From positions 1 to 53,704 of the forward strand of contig DATFGT010000093.1 of NCBI GenBank assembly GCA_035249175.1: 53,704 nt of DNA, written 5' to 3'. This DNA is from 66-474 sp035249175 (lineage in GTDB: Bacteria; Pseudomonadota; Gammaproteobacteria; Xanthomonadales; Rhodanobacteraceae). The notes under the pieces were generated by a model that saw only the letters and a list, made by a program, of their open reading frames with translations, did not search any database and was not told the DNA's origin. The position numbers were made by a program, and so were the translations under genes. Positions 42,661 to 50,496 of this stretch are shown here, in pieces (position 1 is the stretch's first letter; each line of letters starts with the position of its first letter).

Positions 42661-43605
42661 GTGAATCGACTCAGCGCGCGGGATCTGTTCGAAGATGTCA
42701 AGGAACGCATGGCCCTGCGCTGGGTTGCCGGCCGCGAGGGCGTCGAGCGCGCGCTGCAGTCTGGCGGCGCCGGGCAGCGCCGGCCTTCGGAAATCGGCTA
42801 CCTCAACATCATTTATCCCAACAAGCTGCAGATCGTCGGCAGCGAGGAATTGAACTACCTCGACGGCCTGGATTCGCGGCAACGCTGGGAGACCGTGCAG
42901 AAGATCTTCGGGCAGCAACCGGTCGCCTTGATCGTCACCAAGGATCAGGCTGTGCCTGCCGACCTTCGCGACGCCGCCGAGGAAACCGGCACGCCATTGT
43001 GGGTCAGCGCGCGCCGCGGCCACGATGTGCTCACCTACCTGCAATACAAACTGGCGCGCGCGCTGGCGCCGCAGATCACGTTGCACGGCGTGTTCATGGA
43101 AGTGCATTCCATCGGCGTGCTGATCACCGGTACGCCCGGCAGCGGCAAGAGCGAGCTGGCGCTGGAACTGATCACCCGCGGCCACCGCCTGGTTGCGGAT
43201 GACGCACCGGAATTCACCCTGATCGCGCCCGACGTGATCGACGGCGCGTGCCCAGACCTCCTGCGCGACCTGCTGGAAGTGCGGGGGCTCGGCGTCTTGA
43301 ACGTACGCGAGATGTTCGGGCACACCGCGGTCAAGCGGTCGAAGTACCTGCGCTTGATCGTGCACCTGCGTCCGGCCGGCAACGAGCCCGAGGACGCGAT
43401 GGTGCGCCTGACCGGCGACGTCGGCGTGCACGAAGTGCTGGACGTGAAGGTTCCGCAGATCACGATTCCGGTCGCGCCCGGCCGCAACCTCGCGGTGCTG
43501 GTCGAAGCCGCCGTGCGCAGCCACATGCTGAAATCGCAGGGCATCGATCAGGCCCACATTTTCATGGACCGCCAGGCCGCGCGCCTGCAACGCCAATCCG
43601 GTTGA
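42661..43605 (+). CDS. hprK: HPr kinase/phosphorylase
   Basis: Phosphorylates and dephosphorylates HPr on Ser46, linking metabolic state to PTS regulation. 314 residues from the GTG at 42661. The N-terminal domain (1-130) is followed by the catalytic domain with His142 (HG), P-loop GTPGSGKS (157-164), the metal-site segment ADDAPEF and the HprK signature LEVRGLGVLNVREMFG. A longer in-frame reading from 42448 runs through the repeat unit and is rejected. The rapZ start overlaps its stop. Confidence 0.95.
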   Translation: MNRLSARDLFEDVKERMALRWVAGREGVERALQSGGAGQRRPSEIGYLNIIYPNKLQIVGSEELNYLDGLDSRQRWETVQKIFGQQPVALIVTKDQAVPADLRDAAEETGTPLWVSARRGHDVLTYLQYKLARALAPQITLHGVFMEVHSIGVLITGTPGSGKSELALELITRGHRLVADDAPEFTLIAPDVIDGACPDLLRDLLEVRGLGVLNVREMFGHTAVKRSKYLRLIVHLRPAGNEPEDAMVRLTGDVGVHEVLDVKVPQITIPVAPGRNLAVLVEAAVRSHMLKSQGIDQAHIFMDRQAARLQRQSG

Positions 43606-44498
43606 TGCCCATGCCAGAAACGAACGATACCTCGCACACCCAGCCCGTACGCATCGTGGTGCTGTCGGGCCTTTCGGGCGCCGGCAAGACCGTCGCGCTG
43701 CGCGCGTTCGAGGACCTGGGCTTCTACTGCGTGGACAACTTGCCGACCGGACTGCTGCCCTCGCTGTACCGGGCGCTGACCGAGGGCGACCGTGGCGCCC
43801 TTTCGGGCATCGCCGTGGGCGTGGACGTGCGCAACCAGGGCGATCTCGATCGCATGCCCGAGGCTTTGTCGAAACTGGCCGTGGCGGGCGCCGATGCCGA
43901 GCTGGTGTTCCTGGATTCCAGCGACGCGGTGCTGTTGAAGCGTTACGCATTCACCCGCCGCCGCCATCCCCTGTCGGACGACGGTCTTTCGCTGATCGAC
44001 GCGCTGGCCGAAGAACGCCGCCGCCTGCGGCCGCTGCAGGCCATCGCCAATCGTTCCATCGACACCAGCGACACCAATGTGCACCAGTTGCGTCGCCTGA
44101 TCACCACCGAATACAGCGCGGTGTCACCCGGTCTCACGCTGTTGTTCGAGTCGTTTGCCTACAAACGCGGCATCCCGCCCGATTCGGACTTCGTATTCGA
44201 CGCGCGCTGCCTCCCCAACCCGCATTGGGACGCGCGTTTGCGCCCGTTTTCGGGGCAGGACGCGCCCGTCCGTGAATTTCTGGACGGCCAGGAATCGGTA
44301 GTACAATATCTGGCTGACATTCGACGTTTCCTGGACGCGTGGCTGCCACGCTTCGAAAGTGAGGACAAAGGCTACCTGACCGTCGCGATCGGCTGCACCG
44401 GTGGCCGGCATCGTTCGGTGTACTTGGCTGAACGGCTGGCTGAACACTACCGGGCCAGCCGCGAACAGGTGCTCACCTTTCACCGAGAACTGGAATAG
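43605..44498 (+). CDS. rapZ: RNase adapter protein RapZ
   Basis: Nucleotide-binding protein that in E. coli presents the GlmZ sRNA to RNase E, controlling glucosamine-6-phosphate synthesis. 297 residues from the ATG at 43605 (a second ATG at 43611 is possible). Walker A GLSGAGKT at 22-29 with the following FEDLGFYCVDNLP, and the C-terminal signature FDARCLPNPHW and IGCTGGRHRSVYLAE. It begins within the hprK stop (TGATG). Whether the GlmY/GlmZ system exists in this organism is unknown; other RapZ roles are possible. Confidence 0.95.
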   Translation: MPMPETNDTSHTQPVRIVVLSGLSGAGKTVALRAFEDLGFYCVDNLPTGLLPSLYRALTEGDRGALSGIAVGVDVRNQGDLDRMPEALSKLAVAGADAELVFLDSSDAVLLKRYAFTRRRHPLSDDGLSLIDALAEERRRLRPLQAIANRSIDTSDTNVHQLRRLITTEYSAVSPGLTLLFESFAYKRGIPPDSDFVFDARCLPNPHWDARLRPFSGQDAPVREFLDGQESVVQYLADIRRFLDAWLPRFESEDKGYLTVAIGCTGGRHRSVYLAERLAEHYRASREQVLTFHRELE

Positions 44499-44557
44499 CC
44501 TCAAGCCGTTTGGACCGAATCTTGCACGTCCAACGGCGAACGCCCTCCCATCCCGCC

Positions 44558-44989
44558 ATGACTACCGTTTCCCCCCTTCGCCAAACCTCCCCCGCCCCTG
44601 CCGCGGGCATCCTGCTGCTGACTCACGAGGAGATCGGCCACGCGCTGATCGCCGCCGCGCAGCACGTAATGCCGCGCCTGCCCTGCCAACTCGACGCGCT
44701 GGAGGTGGGCGGCAACGACGATCCGGGCACCATGCTGCCGGCCGCCGCGCGTGCCGCGCGCGCGCTGGACCGCGGCGGCGGCGTGCTGGTGCTGTCGGAC
44801 CTGTACGGTTCCACGCCTTGCAATATCGCCAACAAGCTGGCGAGCCTCGGTGTGCACGCTCGCTGCGTGTCAGGCCTGAACCTGCCGATGCTGCTGCGGG
44901 TGCTCAATTACCCCGACAAGCCGCTGGATGAGCTGGCCGAGGTCGCTGCCTGCGGTGGACGGGGCGGGATTTGCATCGACAAGGTGTGA
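44558..44989 (+). CDS. PTS mannose-family EIIA domain protein
   Basis: Single-domain EIIA of the mannose (fructose/sorbose) type, 143 residues from the ATG at 44558. The phosphorylatable His23 lies in GILLLTHEEIG. DPGTMLPAAARAARALDRGGGVLVLSDLYGSTPCNI follows, with the typical DLYGSTP loop. No EIIB, EIIC or EIID domain is encoded nearby, so it is likely a regulatory phosphoacceptor from HPr rather than part of a sugar transporter. A TTG at 44510 gives a longer version. Confidence 0.9.
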   Translation: MTTVSPLRQTSPAPAAGILLLTHEEIGHALIAAAQHVMPRLPCQLDALEVGGNDDPGTMLPAAARAARALDRGGGVLVLSDLYGSTPCNIANKLASLGVHARCVSGLNLPMLLRVLNYPDKPLDELAEVAACGGRGGICIDKV

Positions 44990-45002
44990 CTGGGTTTTGG
45001 TG

Positions 45003-45110
45003 GGGTCATCCCTGATCGCGGCCCTGATGATCGTCAATTCGGCCCATTCCATCTGGCTCCGTTAAATCCAGAACGGCCTTCGCTGGCCTGACTTCCCACG
45101 ACAGCAGCTT
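45003..45110 (+). repeat. Paired-hairpin intergenic repeat, copy 4
   Basis: Degenerate copy between EIIA and ptsH. Hairpin 1 GGTCA-TCCC-TGATC (45004-45017), 57-bp spacer ending in AGAAC, hairpin 2 GGCC-TTCGCT-GGCC (45075-45088) with an altered loop, then the tail TGACTTCCCACGACAGC, changed at several positions. Confidence 0.55.
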
Positions 45111-45243
45111 CGACCGGAACATTCGTCAAGGTAGACGCAGATGTCGCACGGCGCCTTCGCTCGGTTCCACCGTGCTCGGCACTTTCCGGTTTTCTCCCGC
45201 TTGCTGGTAACGTAACGGGATGACGCCGCCCCGGAATGTCCCG
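45111..45243 (+). promoter_or_regulatory. Region upstream of ptsH
   Basis: No convincing -10/-35 pair is visible between the repeat copy and ptsH, so ptsH-ptsI may be read from upstream promoters. An in-frame ATG at 45220 with AACGGG just before it would lengthen HPr by eight residues. Confidence 0.2.
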
Positions 45244-45513
45244 ATGGTCGAAAAGGAAATCGTGGTCAGCAACAAACTCGGCCTGCACGCACGCGCTTCC
45301 GCGAAGCTCGTGCAACTGGTGCAGGGTTTCAAATCCACGATCTGGCTTGTCGGCGGCGGACGCGAGGTCAACGCCAAAAGCATCATGGGCGTGATGATGC
45401 TGGCGGCCGGCATCGGCACGCCCCTCACATTGCGCGCCGAAGGTCCGGACGAGGCCCAGGCGCTGGATGCGGTCGCGGCGCTGTTCGACCGCAAGTTCGA
45501 CGAGGGCGCATGA
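45244..45513 (+). CDS. ptsH: Phosphocarrier protein HPr
   Basis: Relays phosphate from enzyme I to EIIA. The ATG at 45244 gives 89 residues, and with this start the two key residues fall exactly at His15 (GLHARAS) and Ser46 (AKSIMGVM), the HprK target site. This supports the start over the ATG at 45220. The presence of Ser46 with hprK in the same cluster implies regulation by Ser phosphorylation. It overlaps ptsI by 4 bp. Confidence 0.95.
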   Translation: MVEKEIVVSNKLGLHARASAKLVQLVQGFKSTIWLVGGGREVNAKSIMGVMMLAAGIGTPLTLRAEGPDEAQALDAVAALFDRKFDEGA

Positions 45514-47246
45514 GGCGCGTCTTCTCAGGCAACCCCGCGTCGCCCGGCATGGCGCTGGGAAAGGTGCGTCTGGAACGTCCCGCGCGTTTCAGCATCGACA
45601 ATTCGCCGCTGCCAGATTCCGAAGTCGACACTGAAATCGCACGACTGGAACGCGCCTTCGCGGTCGCGCGCGAAGACATGGCAGAGCTCCGCCGCAAATT
45701 GCACGGCGCACTGGCACGCGAGGTGGGCGAGTTCATCGACGCGCATGCGCTGCTGCTCGACGATCCGGAACTGATCGAAGGCCTGCGCGCGATGATCCGC
45801 AAGGGCCACTACCGCGCCGCCGCCGCGTTGAAGGCGCAGCGCGACCGGCTGGTCGCCGTGTTCGACAACATGGACGATCCCTACCTTCGCAGCCGCGGCG
45901 AAGATGTCGACCACGTGATCGCGCGCGTGCAGAGCGCGCTGGCGCGCCAGGCCAGCAGCGAGGAGAAGAAACTCGCGACGCGGGTCGGCGAAATCCTGGT
46001 CACCGAAAGCATCGCGCCCGGCGAGCTTGCGCACATGGCCAGCCACGGCATCCTCGCGGTGGTGGCGGGTTCCGGCAGCCCGTACTCGCACAGCGCGATC
46101 CTGGCGCGAAGCCTGCACCTGCCGATGCTGGTCAACGTCGAAGGCGTGCTGGAAGACCTGCGTGATGGCGACCTCGCACTGGTCGACGGGGTGCACGGCG
46201 AAGTGGTGGTGCACCCGACCGCACAGGATCTCGCCCAATACCGCAACTGGCAACGCGAAGCGCTGCGCGAAGGCCAGCGTTTGGCGCAGCTCGCGCGTTC
46301 CGAAACGCGCACCCGCGACGGGCACAAACTGCGGTTGTTCGCGAACGCCGAACGCCCGGAGGACATCGAGCGCGCGCGCAACCTTGGGGTGGCGGGCATC
46401 GGTCTGTACCGCACCGAGTTCCTGTTTCTGGCCCAGAGCGGATTGCCCGGCGAAGACGAACAATTTGCGGTCTACCGCGATGTGGTGCTGGGCGCGGGCG
46501 GACTGCCGGTTACCATCCGCACGCTTGACCTCGGTGCCGACAAGGCCGACGCGGCAGGTCTGGTAATGGCGAAGGAACCCAATCCCGCGCTCGGCGTCCG
46601 CGGTGTGCGCCTGTCACTGCGCCAGCCGGACGTGTTCGTGACGCAACTCCGCGCGATCCTGCGCGCGAGCTGCTATGGACCGCTGCGTATCCTGGTGCCG
46701 ATGATCAGCAACGCCGCGGAAATGATCGACGTGCGCCGGCTGCTGGAAGCATGCGCGCGCGACCTGCGCACCGCCGGCCACGAGATCCCGGACCAGTTCG
46801 AACTCGGCGCGATGGTCGAGGTGCCGGCCGCCGCAATCAACGTGCGCGCGTTACTGCACGTCGCCGACTTTGTCGCGATCGGCAGCAACGATCTCACCCA
46901 GTACGTGCTGGCAGCCGATCGCAACAATGACCAGCTCGGCAAGTTGTACGAACCTGCGCATCCCGCGGTGCTGTGCTTGCTCGCGCACGTGATCGCGCAC
47001 GCCCGTCGCGCGCGCAAACCGGTGTGCCTGTGCGGAGAAATCGCGGGCGATCCTGCCTTCGCGCCGGTGCTGGTGGCGCTGGGACTGGAGGATTTCAGCA
47101 TGCTGCCCGATCGCATCCTGGCGCAGCGCGACGCGCTCGCCCGCTGCGACCGCAAGGCGTTGCGCGCCGTGGCGCCGCGCCTGCTGCGCGCGCGCGACAG
47201 TGATGAAATCGCCGCACTGATCGGCAGCGTCCACGCACCAGGTTGA
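45510..47246 (+). CDS. ptsI: Phosphoenolpyruvate-protein phosphotransferase (enzyme I)
   Basis: Autophosphorylates with PEP and passes the phosphate to HPr. 578 residues. The active His194 lies in SPYSHSAILARS (E. coli His189 position), in an N-terminal domain that also carries the helical HPr-binding part. The C-terminal PEP-binding barrel shows LYRTEFLFL, the LGADKADA segment and the catalytic-Cys motif CGEIAGDP with LEDFSMLPDRI. The first residues (RRVFSGNPASPGMALGKV) are typical. It overlaps ptsH by 4 bp. Confidence 0.97.
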   Translation: MRRVFSGNPASPGMALGKVRLERPARFSIDNSPLPDSEVDTEIARLERAFAVAREDMAELRRKLHGALAREVGEFIDAHALLLDDPELIEGLRAMIRKGHYRAAAALKAQRDRLVAVFDNMDDPYLRSRGEDVDHVIARVQSALARQASSEEKKLATRVGEILVTESIAPGELAHMASHGILAVVAGSGSPYSHSAILARSLHLPMLVNVEGVLEDLRDGDLALVDGVHGEVVVHPTAQDLAQYRNWQREALREGQRLAQLARSETRTRDGHKLRLFANAERPEDIERARNLGVAGIGLYRTEFLFLAQSGLPGEDEQFAVYRDVVLGAGGLPVTIRTLDLGADKADAAGLVMAKEPNPALGVRGVRLSLRQPDVFVTQLRAILRASCYGPLRILVPMISNAAEMIDVRRLLEACARDLRTAGHEIPDQFELGAMVEVPAAAINVRALLHVADFVAIGSNDLTQYVLAADRNNDQLGKLYEPAHPAVLCLLAHVIAHARRARKPVCLCGEIAGDPAFAPVLVALGLEDFSMLPDRILAQRDALARCDRKALRAVAPRLLRARDSDEIAALIGSVHAPG

Positions 47247-47265
47247 ATGCGCGCGCGACGCGCGT
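47245..47265 (+). terminator. Hairpin at the ptsI end
   Basis: A 9-bp stem GAATGCGCG/CGCGCGTTC (one T-G pair) with a 3-nt loop overlaps the ptsI stop codon. There is no T-tract, so it is at best a weak or Rho-assisted terminator. Confidence 0.3.
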
Positions 47266-47319
47266 TCAGACATCACGTTTATCATCGGGCCACATTGCCT
47301 GCCACGAGGGAGACACGCC

Positions 47320-48768
47320 ATGTCACGCCGCTTGCTTTGTGCCGCGCTCGCTGCGCTGCTGGCGACACCGGCTGCGTTCGCGGCCGATCACGCCAGCCTG
47401 ACGATCTATCACGCCGACAACGACGCGCTGTTCTCGGGCGATTCGCGGGGAACCGTGGGCTCCGGCCACGCGCTGGTGCGCGAGCAACGCCCACTCAGCC
47501 TTGCCGGGGGAAACCAGCAACTCCGCATTGGCGGATTGCCCGCCACGCTCGATCCGGAAGCCATCATGGTCGGTTTTGGCACGGGTTCTGTCGTCACGGT
47601 CCTCGGGCAGCGGGTTCTGCTCGGAGGCGTCGGCGGCGAAGCGGTCGGACGCCAGGTCACCGTGCACGGAATAGGTGCCGCCAGTGCAAGCGGCGGCAGT
47701 CTCACCGGCGAGCTGGTGATGGCCACGAAAAACGGGCAACTCATTCGTACGCAGGACGGCAAGCTGCACCTGATACATCAGTACGAGTCCATGACAATGC
47801 CGGGGGATGCCTACTCGCGCGGCAGCACGTTGTTGCTGGATGTCGACGTGAAAGCCGCGGGCAACCGCGACGCACGCCTGACCTACACCACGTCCGGCCT
47901 GGGCTGGCGCGCGGCTTACGGTGCGACACTCGCAGGCGGTGCCGCGTGTCGGATGCAGTTCAAGCCGGAAGCCAGCATCGCGAACCGCAGCGGTCAGGAT
48001 TACGACGGCGCGAACATCAAACTGGTGGCCGGCCAGCCGAACCTCGGTAACCGTGGCGTGCGCATGTACAGCATGGCGGCACCGGCGCCGATGGCGGCCG
48101 ACGCGCGCGCGATGCCCGAGCGGGCCTCGCTCGGCGATTACCGCAGCTTCACGCTTCCCGGCACCGTCAGCCTGCCGAACGGCACCGTCACCCTGGCGCC
48201 GCTGTATCCAACGCAGGAACTTCCCTGCCAACGCCAATACGTCGTCGAGGATGGCGGCGCCTACTTTGCCCCAAAACCGAACACCAACGATTACGGCGCG
48301 CAGGATTACCAGGATCGCGCGATCACCAGCACCCTCGCCTTCAATGCGCCCGACGCCCTGCCCGCAGGCACGCTGCGCGCGTGGACCAATGATCGCGATG
48401 GCGCGCCGGCATTGCTCGGCGAGGGCAGCGTCGCCGACACACCCAAGGGCCAGCGCGTTTCGGTGCAGTTGGGAGAAAGTTTCGATCTCCGTGCCAGTCG
48501 CGAGCGCACCGCGTTCCATGTCGATGCCAAGGCGCACACGATGACGGAATCCTACAAGGTCGCTCTCACGAACGGCGGCGATGCGCCGCGCACGGTCACG
48601 TTGCGCGAACATCCGAACCGCTGGCGCGAGTGGAGCGTGACTTCGTCCAGGATCAAGCCGTCGAAGCAGACGCCGCAGTTGCTGGAATTCAATATGCCGG
48701 TGCCGGCACACGGCGCCACCACGCTCACCTATACGGTGGAATACACCTGGACCGCACGGGATTTGTGA
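47320..48768 (+). CDS. DUF4139 domain exported protein
   Basis: Function unknown. 482 residues with GAGGGAG upstream. A signal peptide ends near AAFAADHA (residues 18-24), so the protein is probably periplasmic or outer-membrane associated. The mature protein is beta-rich, with a central conserved block LTYTTSGLGWRAAYGATL (about 185-202) and a C-terminal immunoglobulin-like end (LEFNMPVPAHGATTLTYTVEY) as in DUF4139 proteins. It is followed by the enoyl-CoA hydratase gene with a 3-bp gap, so it shares that transcript; this grouping does not explain its role. Confidence 0.8.
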   Translation: MSRRLLCAALAALLATPAAFAADHASLTIYHADNDALFSGDSRGTVGSGHALVREQRPLSLAGGNQQLRIGGLPATLDPEAIMVGFGTGSVVTVLGQRVLLGGVGGEAVGRQVTVHGIGAASASGGSLTGELVMATKNGQLIRTQDGKLHLIHQYESMTMPGDAYSRGSTLLLDVDVKAAGNRDARLTYTTSGLGWRAAYGATLAGGAACRMQFKPEASIANRSGQDYDGANIKLVAGQPNLGNRGVRMYSMAAPAPMAADARAMPERASLGDYRSFTLPGTVSLPNGTVTLAPLYPTQELPCQRQYVVEDGGAYFAPKPNTNDYGAQDYQDRAITSTLAFNAPDALPAGTLRAWTNDRDGAPALLGEGSVADTPKGQRVSVQLGESFDLRASRERTAFHVDAKAHTMTESYKVALTNGGDAPRTVTLREHPNRWREWSVTSSRIKPSKQTPQLLEFNMPVPAHGATTLTYTVEYTWTARDL

Positions 48769-48771
48769 GCC

Positions 48772-49536
48772 ATGCTCGACATCATCGAACGCGACCACGG
48801 CATCCGCGAACTCAAACTCGCGCGTCCGCCTGTCAATGCGCTGAACCACGAGCTGATCGCGGCGCTGAAGCGCGCGATCACGCAGGCGCCCGACGAAGGT
48901 GCGGCGGCGCTGGTGATTTCGGGCTCGCCGGGATTGTTCTCGGCTGGACTCGACATTCCCGCGCTGCTGCAACTCGACCGCGACGGGATGCGCGCCTTCT
49001 GGAACGATTTTTTCGGCGTGTGCGCGGCGCTGGCGCGTTCGCCGATTCCCGCGGCCGCCGCGGTCACGGGACACAGCCCGGCGGGCGGCGCGGTGCTCGC
49101 GATCTTCTGCGATTACCGGGTAATGGCGCGGGGCGAATACAAGATCGGCCTCAACGAGGTACAGGTCGGATTGACCGTGCCCGATTGCATCCAGGCCGCG
49201 CTGCGCCGGCTGGTTGGACCCTATCGCGCGGAACGCCTGCTGGTCGCCGGCACGATGCTGGACGCCGAGGACGCGCTCGCCGCCGGCATCACCGACGAGC
49301 TGACCGACGTCGACCACGTCGTCACGCGCTCGCTTGCATGGCTGGAATCACTGTTGCGGTTGCCACGCCACGCGATGCTCGAAACACGCGCCATGGCGCG
49401 TGCGGACCTCGCGCGGCTGTTCGACGACCCAGCATCGTTGCCGGTCGAAGCATTTCTGGACGGCTGGTTCGCGCCCGAAGCGCAGGCAACGTTGCATGCG
49501 CTGGTCGAACGCCTGCGCAGCAAGAAATCCGGTTAG
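48772..49536 (+). CDS. Enoyl-CoA hydratase/isomerase family protein
   Basis: Crotonase-superfamily enzyme acting on an acyl-CoA thioester, 254 residues. Oxyanion-hole elements are visible at GLFSAGLD (54-61) and GHSPAGG (100-106), and Glu129 in GLNEVQVGL matches the catalytic Glu position of hydratases or isomerases. The other hydratase Glu is not present in the GHSPAGG segment, which favours an isomerase-like or other crotonase activity. It starts 3 bp after the DUF4139 gene and ends 3 bp before the beta-lactamase. Confidence 0.87.
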   Translation: MLDIIERDHGIRELKLARPPVNALNHELIAALKRAITQAPDEGAAALVISGSPGLFSAGLDIPALLQLDRDGMRAFWNDFFGVCAALARSPIPAAAAVTGHSPAGGAVLAIFCDYRVMARGEYKIGLNEVQVGLTVPDCIQAALRRLVGPYRAERLLVAGTMLDAEDALAAGITDELTDVDHVVTRSLAWLESLLRLPRHAMLETRAMARADLARLFDDPASLPVEAFLDGWFAPEAQATLHALVERLRSKKSG

Positions 49537-49539
49537 GCA

Positions 49540-50490
49540 ATGGAATCGAGCATGCGCCTGTTGATCGCAGCGGCCCTTGCTTTCGCTTTGATCGCACAGG
49601 GCGCGTATGCGCAGACGCCCCCACGGGAGCGGGCCGCGAACCCGCAGAAATCGTTCCGCATGCCGTCATCGGAGCAAAAGAACATCGCGGACAATCCCTC
49701 ATGGACGGCACCGCAGAAACCGTTCCGCATCTATGGCAACGCGTGGTACGTCGGGCCGCACGGTCTCGGCGTCTTCCTCGTCACCGCGCCGACGGGCGAC
49801 GTTCTGATCGACGGCGGCGTGCCGGGAGACGCCGCGCTGATCGAAGGCAATATCCATGATCTCGGCATCGATCTGCACGACATCAAATGGATCCTCAACA
49901 CGCACGCGCATTCCGACCATGCCGGCGACCTGGCGCAACTCGCGCACGACACCGGCGCGCAGGTGATTGCGGGCGCCGCTGACGCGCCGTTGCTGGAACG
50001 CGGCGGCCGTGACGATCCGGAATACGGCGATCGATTCCCCTTCCCGCCGGTGCACGTGGCGCGCACGCTGACCGATGGCGAGCGTCTGCATCTGGGTGAC
50101 TTGGCGCTGACCGCACATGCGACGCCGGGGCACACCAAGGGCAACACGACTTGGACGTGGATCTCATGCGAGGACAATCGCTGCCTGCATATGGTCGATG
50201 TCGGCAGCCTGTCGGCACCCGGCTACAAATTGATCGGGAACCCGGACTATCCGGATGTCGTAGGGGATTTCGAGCACAGCTTTGCGGTGGTCGCGGCGTT
50301 GCCCTGCGACATTCCGCTCGCTCCGCATCCAGAGATGGTGGACTTCTGGGAACGCGTGGCCAAACGCGCGCATGACAAGATGGGCGTGCTGACAGACCCC
50401 ACCGGATGTCGCGCCTATGCAAAAGATGCGCGCAAGGCTTTCGAAGTCCAACTGGCAAAACAGCGCGCGGATGCCGCTCCGGCAAAGTAG
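49540..50490 (+). CDS. Subclass B3 metallo-beta-lactamase, L1-like (predicted)
   Basis: Periplasmic zinc hydrolase, 316 residues from the ATG at 49540 (a second ATG at 49552 is possible), with a signal peptide ending near AYAQT (residues 22-26). B3 zinc ligands are complete: His122, His124 (HAHSDH), His198 (TPGHTKGNTTW) for site 1, and Asp126, His127, His263 (APHPEM) for site 2. The stretch LSAPGYKLIGNPDYPDV and the VVAALPCDIPLAPHP end closely resemble Stenotrophomonas L1, so carbapenem hydrolysis is plausible but untested. Some B3-like proteins have other substrates. It is the last gene of the DUF4139 unit and converges with the DHA2 transporter 6 bp away. Confidence 0.85.
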   Translation: MESSMRLLIAAALAFALIAQGAYAQTPPRERAANPQKSFRMPSSEQKNIADNPSWTAPQKPFRIYGNAWYVGPHGLGVFLVTAPTGDVLIDGGVPGDAALIEGNIHDLGIDLHDIKWILNTHAHSDHAGDLAQLAHDTGAQVIAGAADAPLLERGGRDDPEYGDRFPFPPVHVARTLTDGERLHLGDLALTAHATPGHTKGNTTWTWISCEDNRCLHMVDVGSLSAPGYKLIGNPDYPDVVGDFEHSFAVVAALPCDIPLAPHPEMVDFWERVAKRAHDKMGVLTDPTGCRAYAKDARKAFEVQLAKQRADAAPAK

Positions 50491-50496
50491 CTGCGG

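Noticed and set aside
45220..45243. Longer HPr from the ATG at 45220
   Set aside because: The later ATG places the active His at 15 and the regulatory Ser at 46 exactly, the conserved numbering of an 89-residue HPr.
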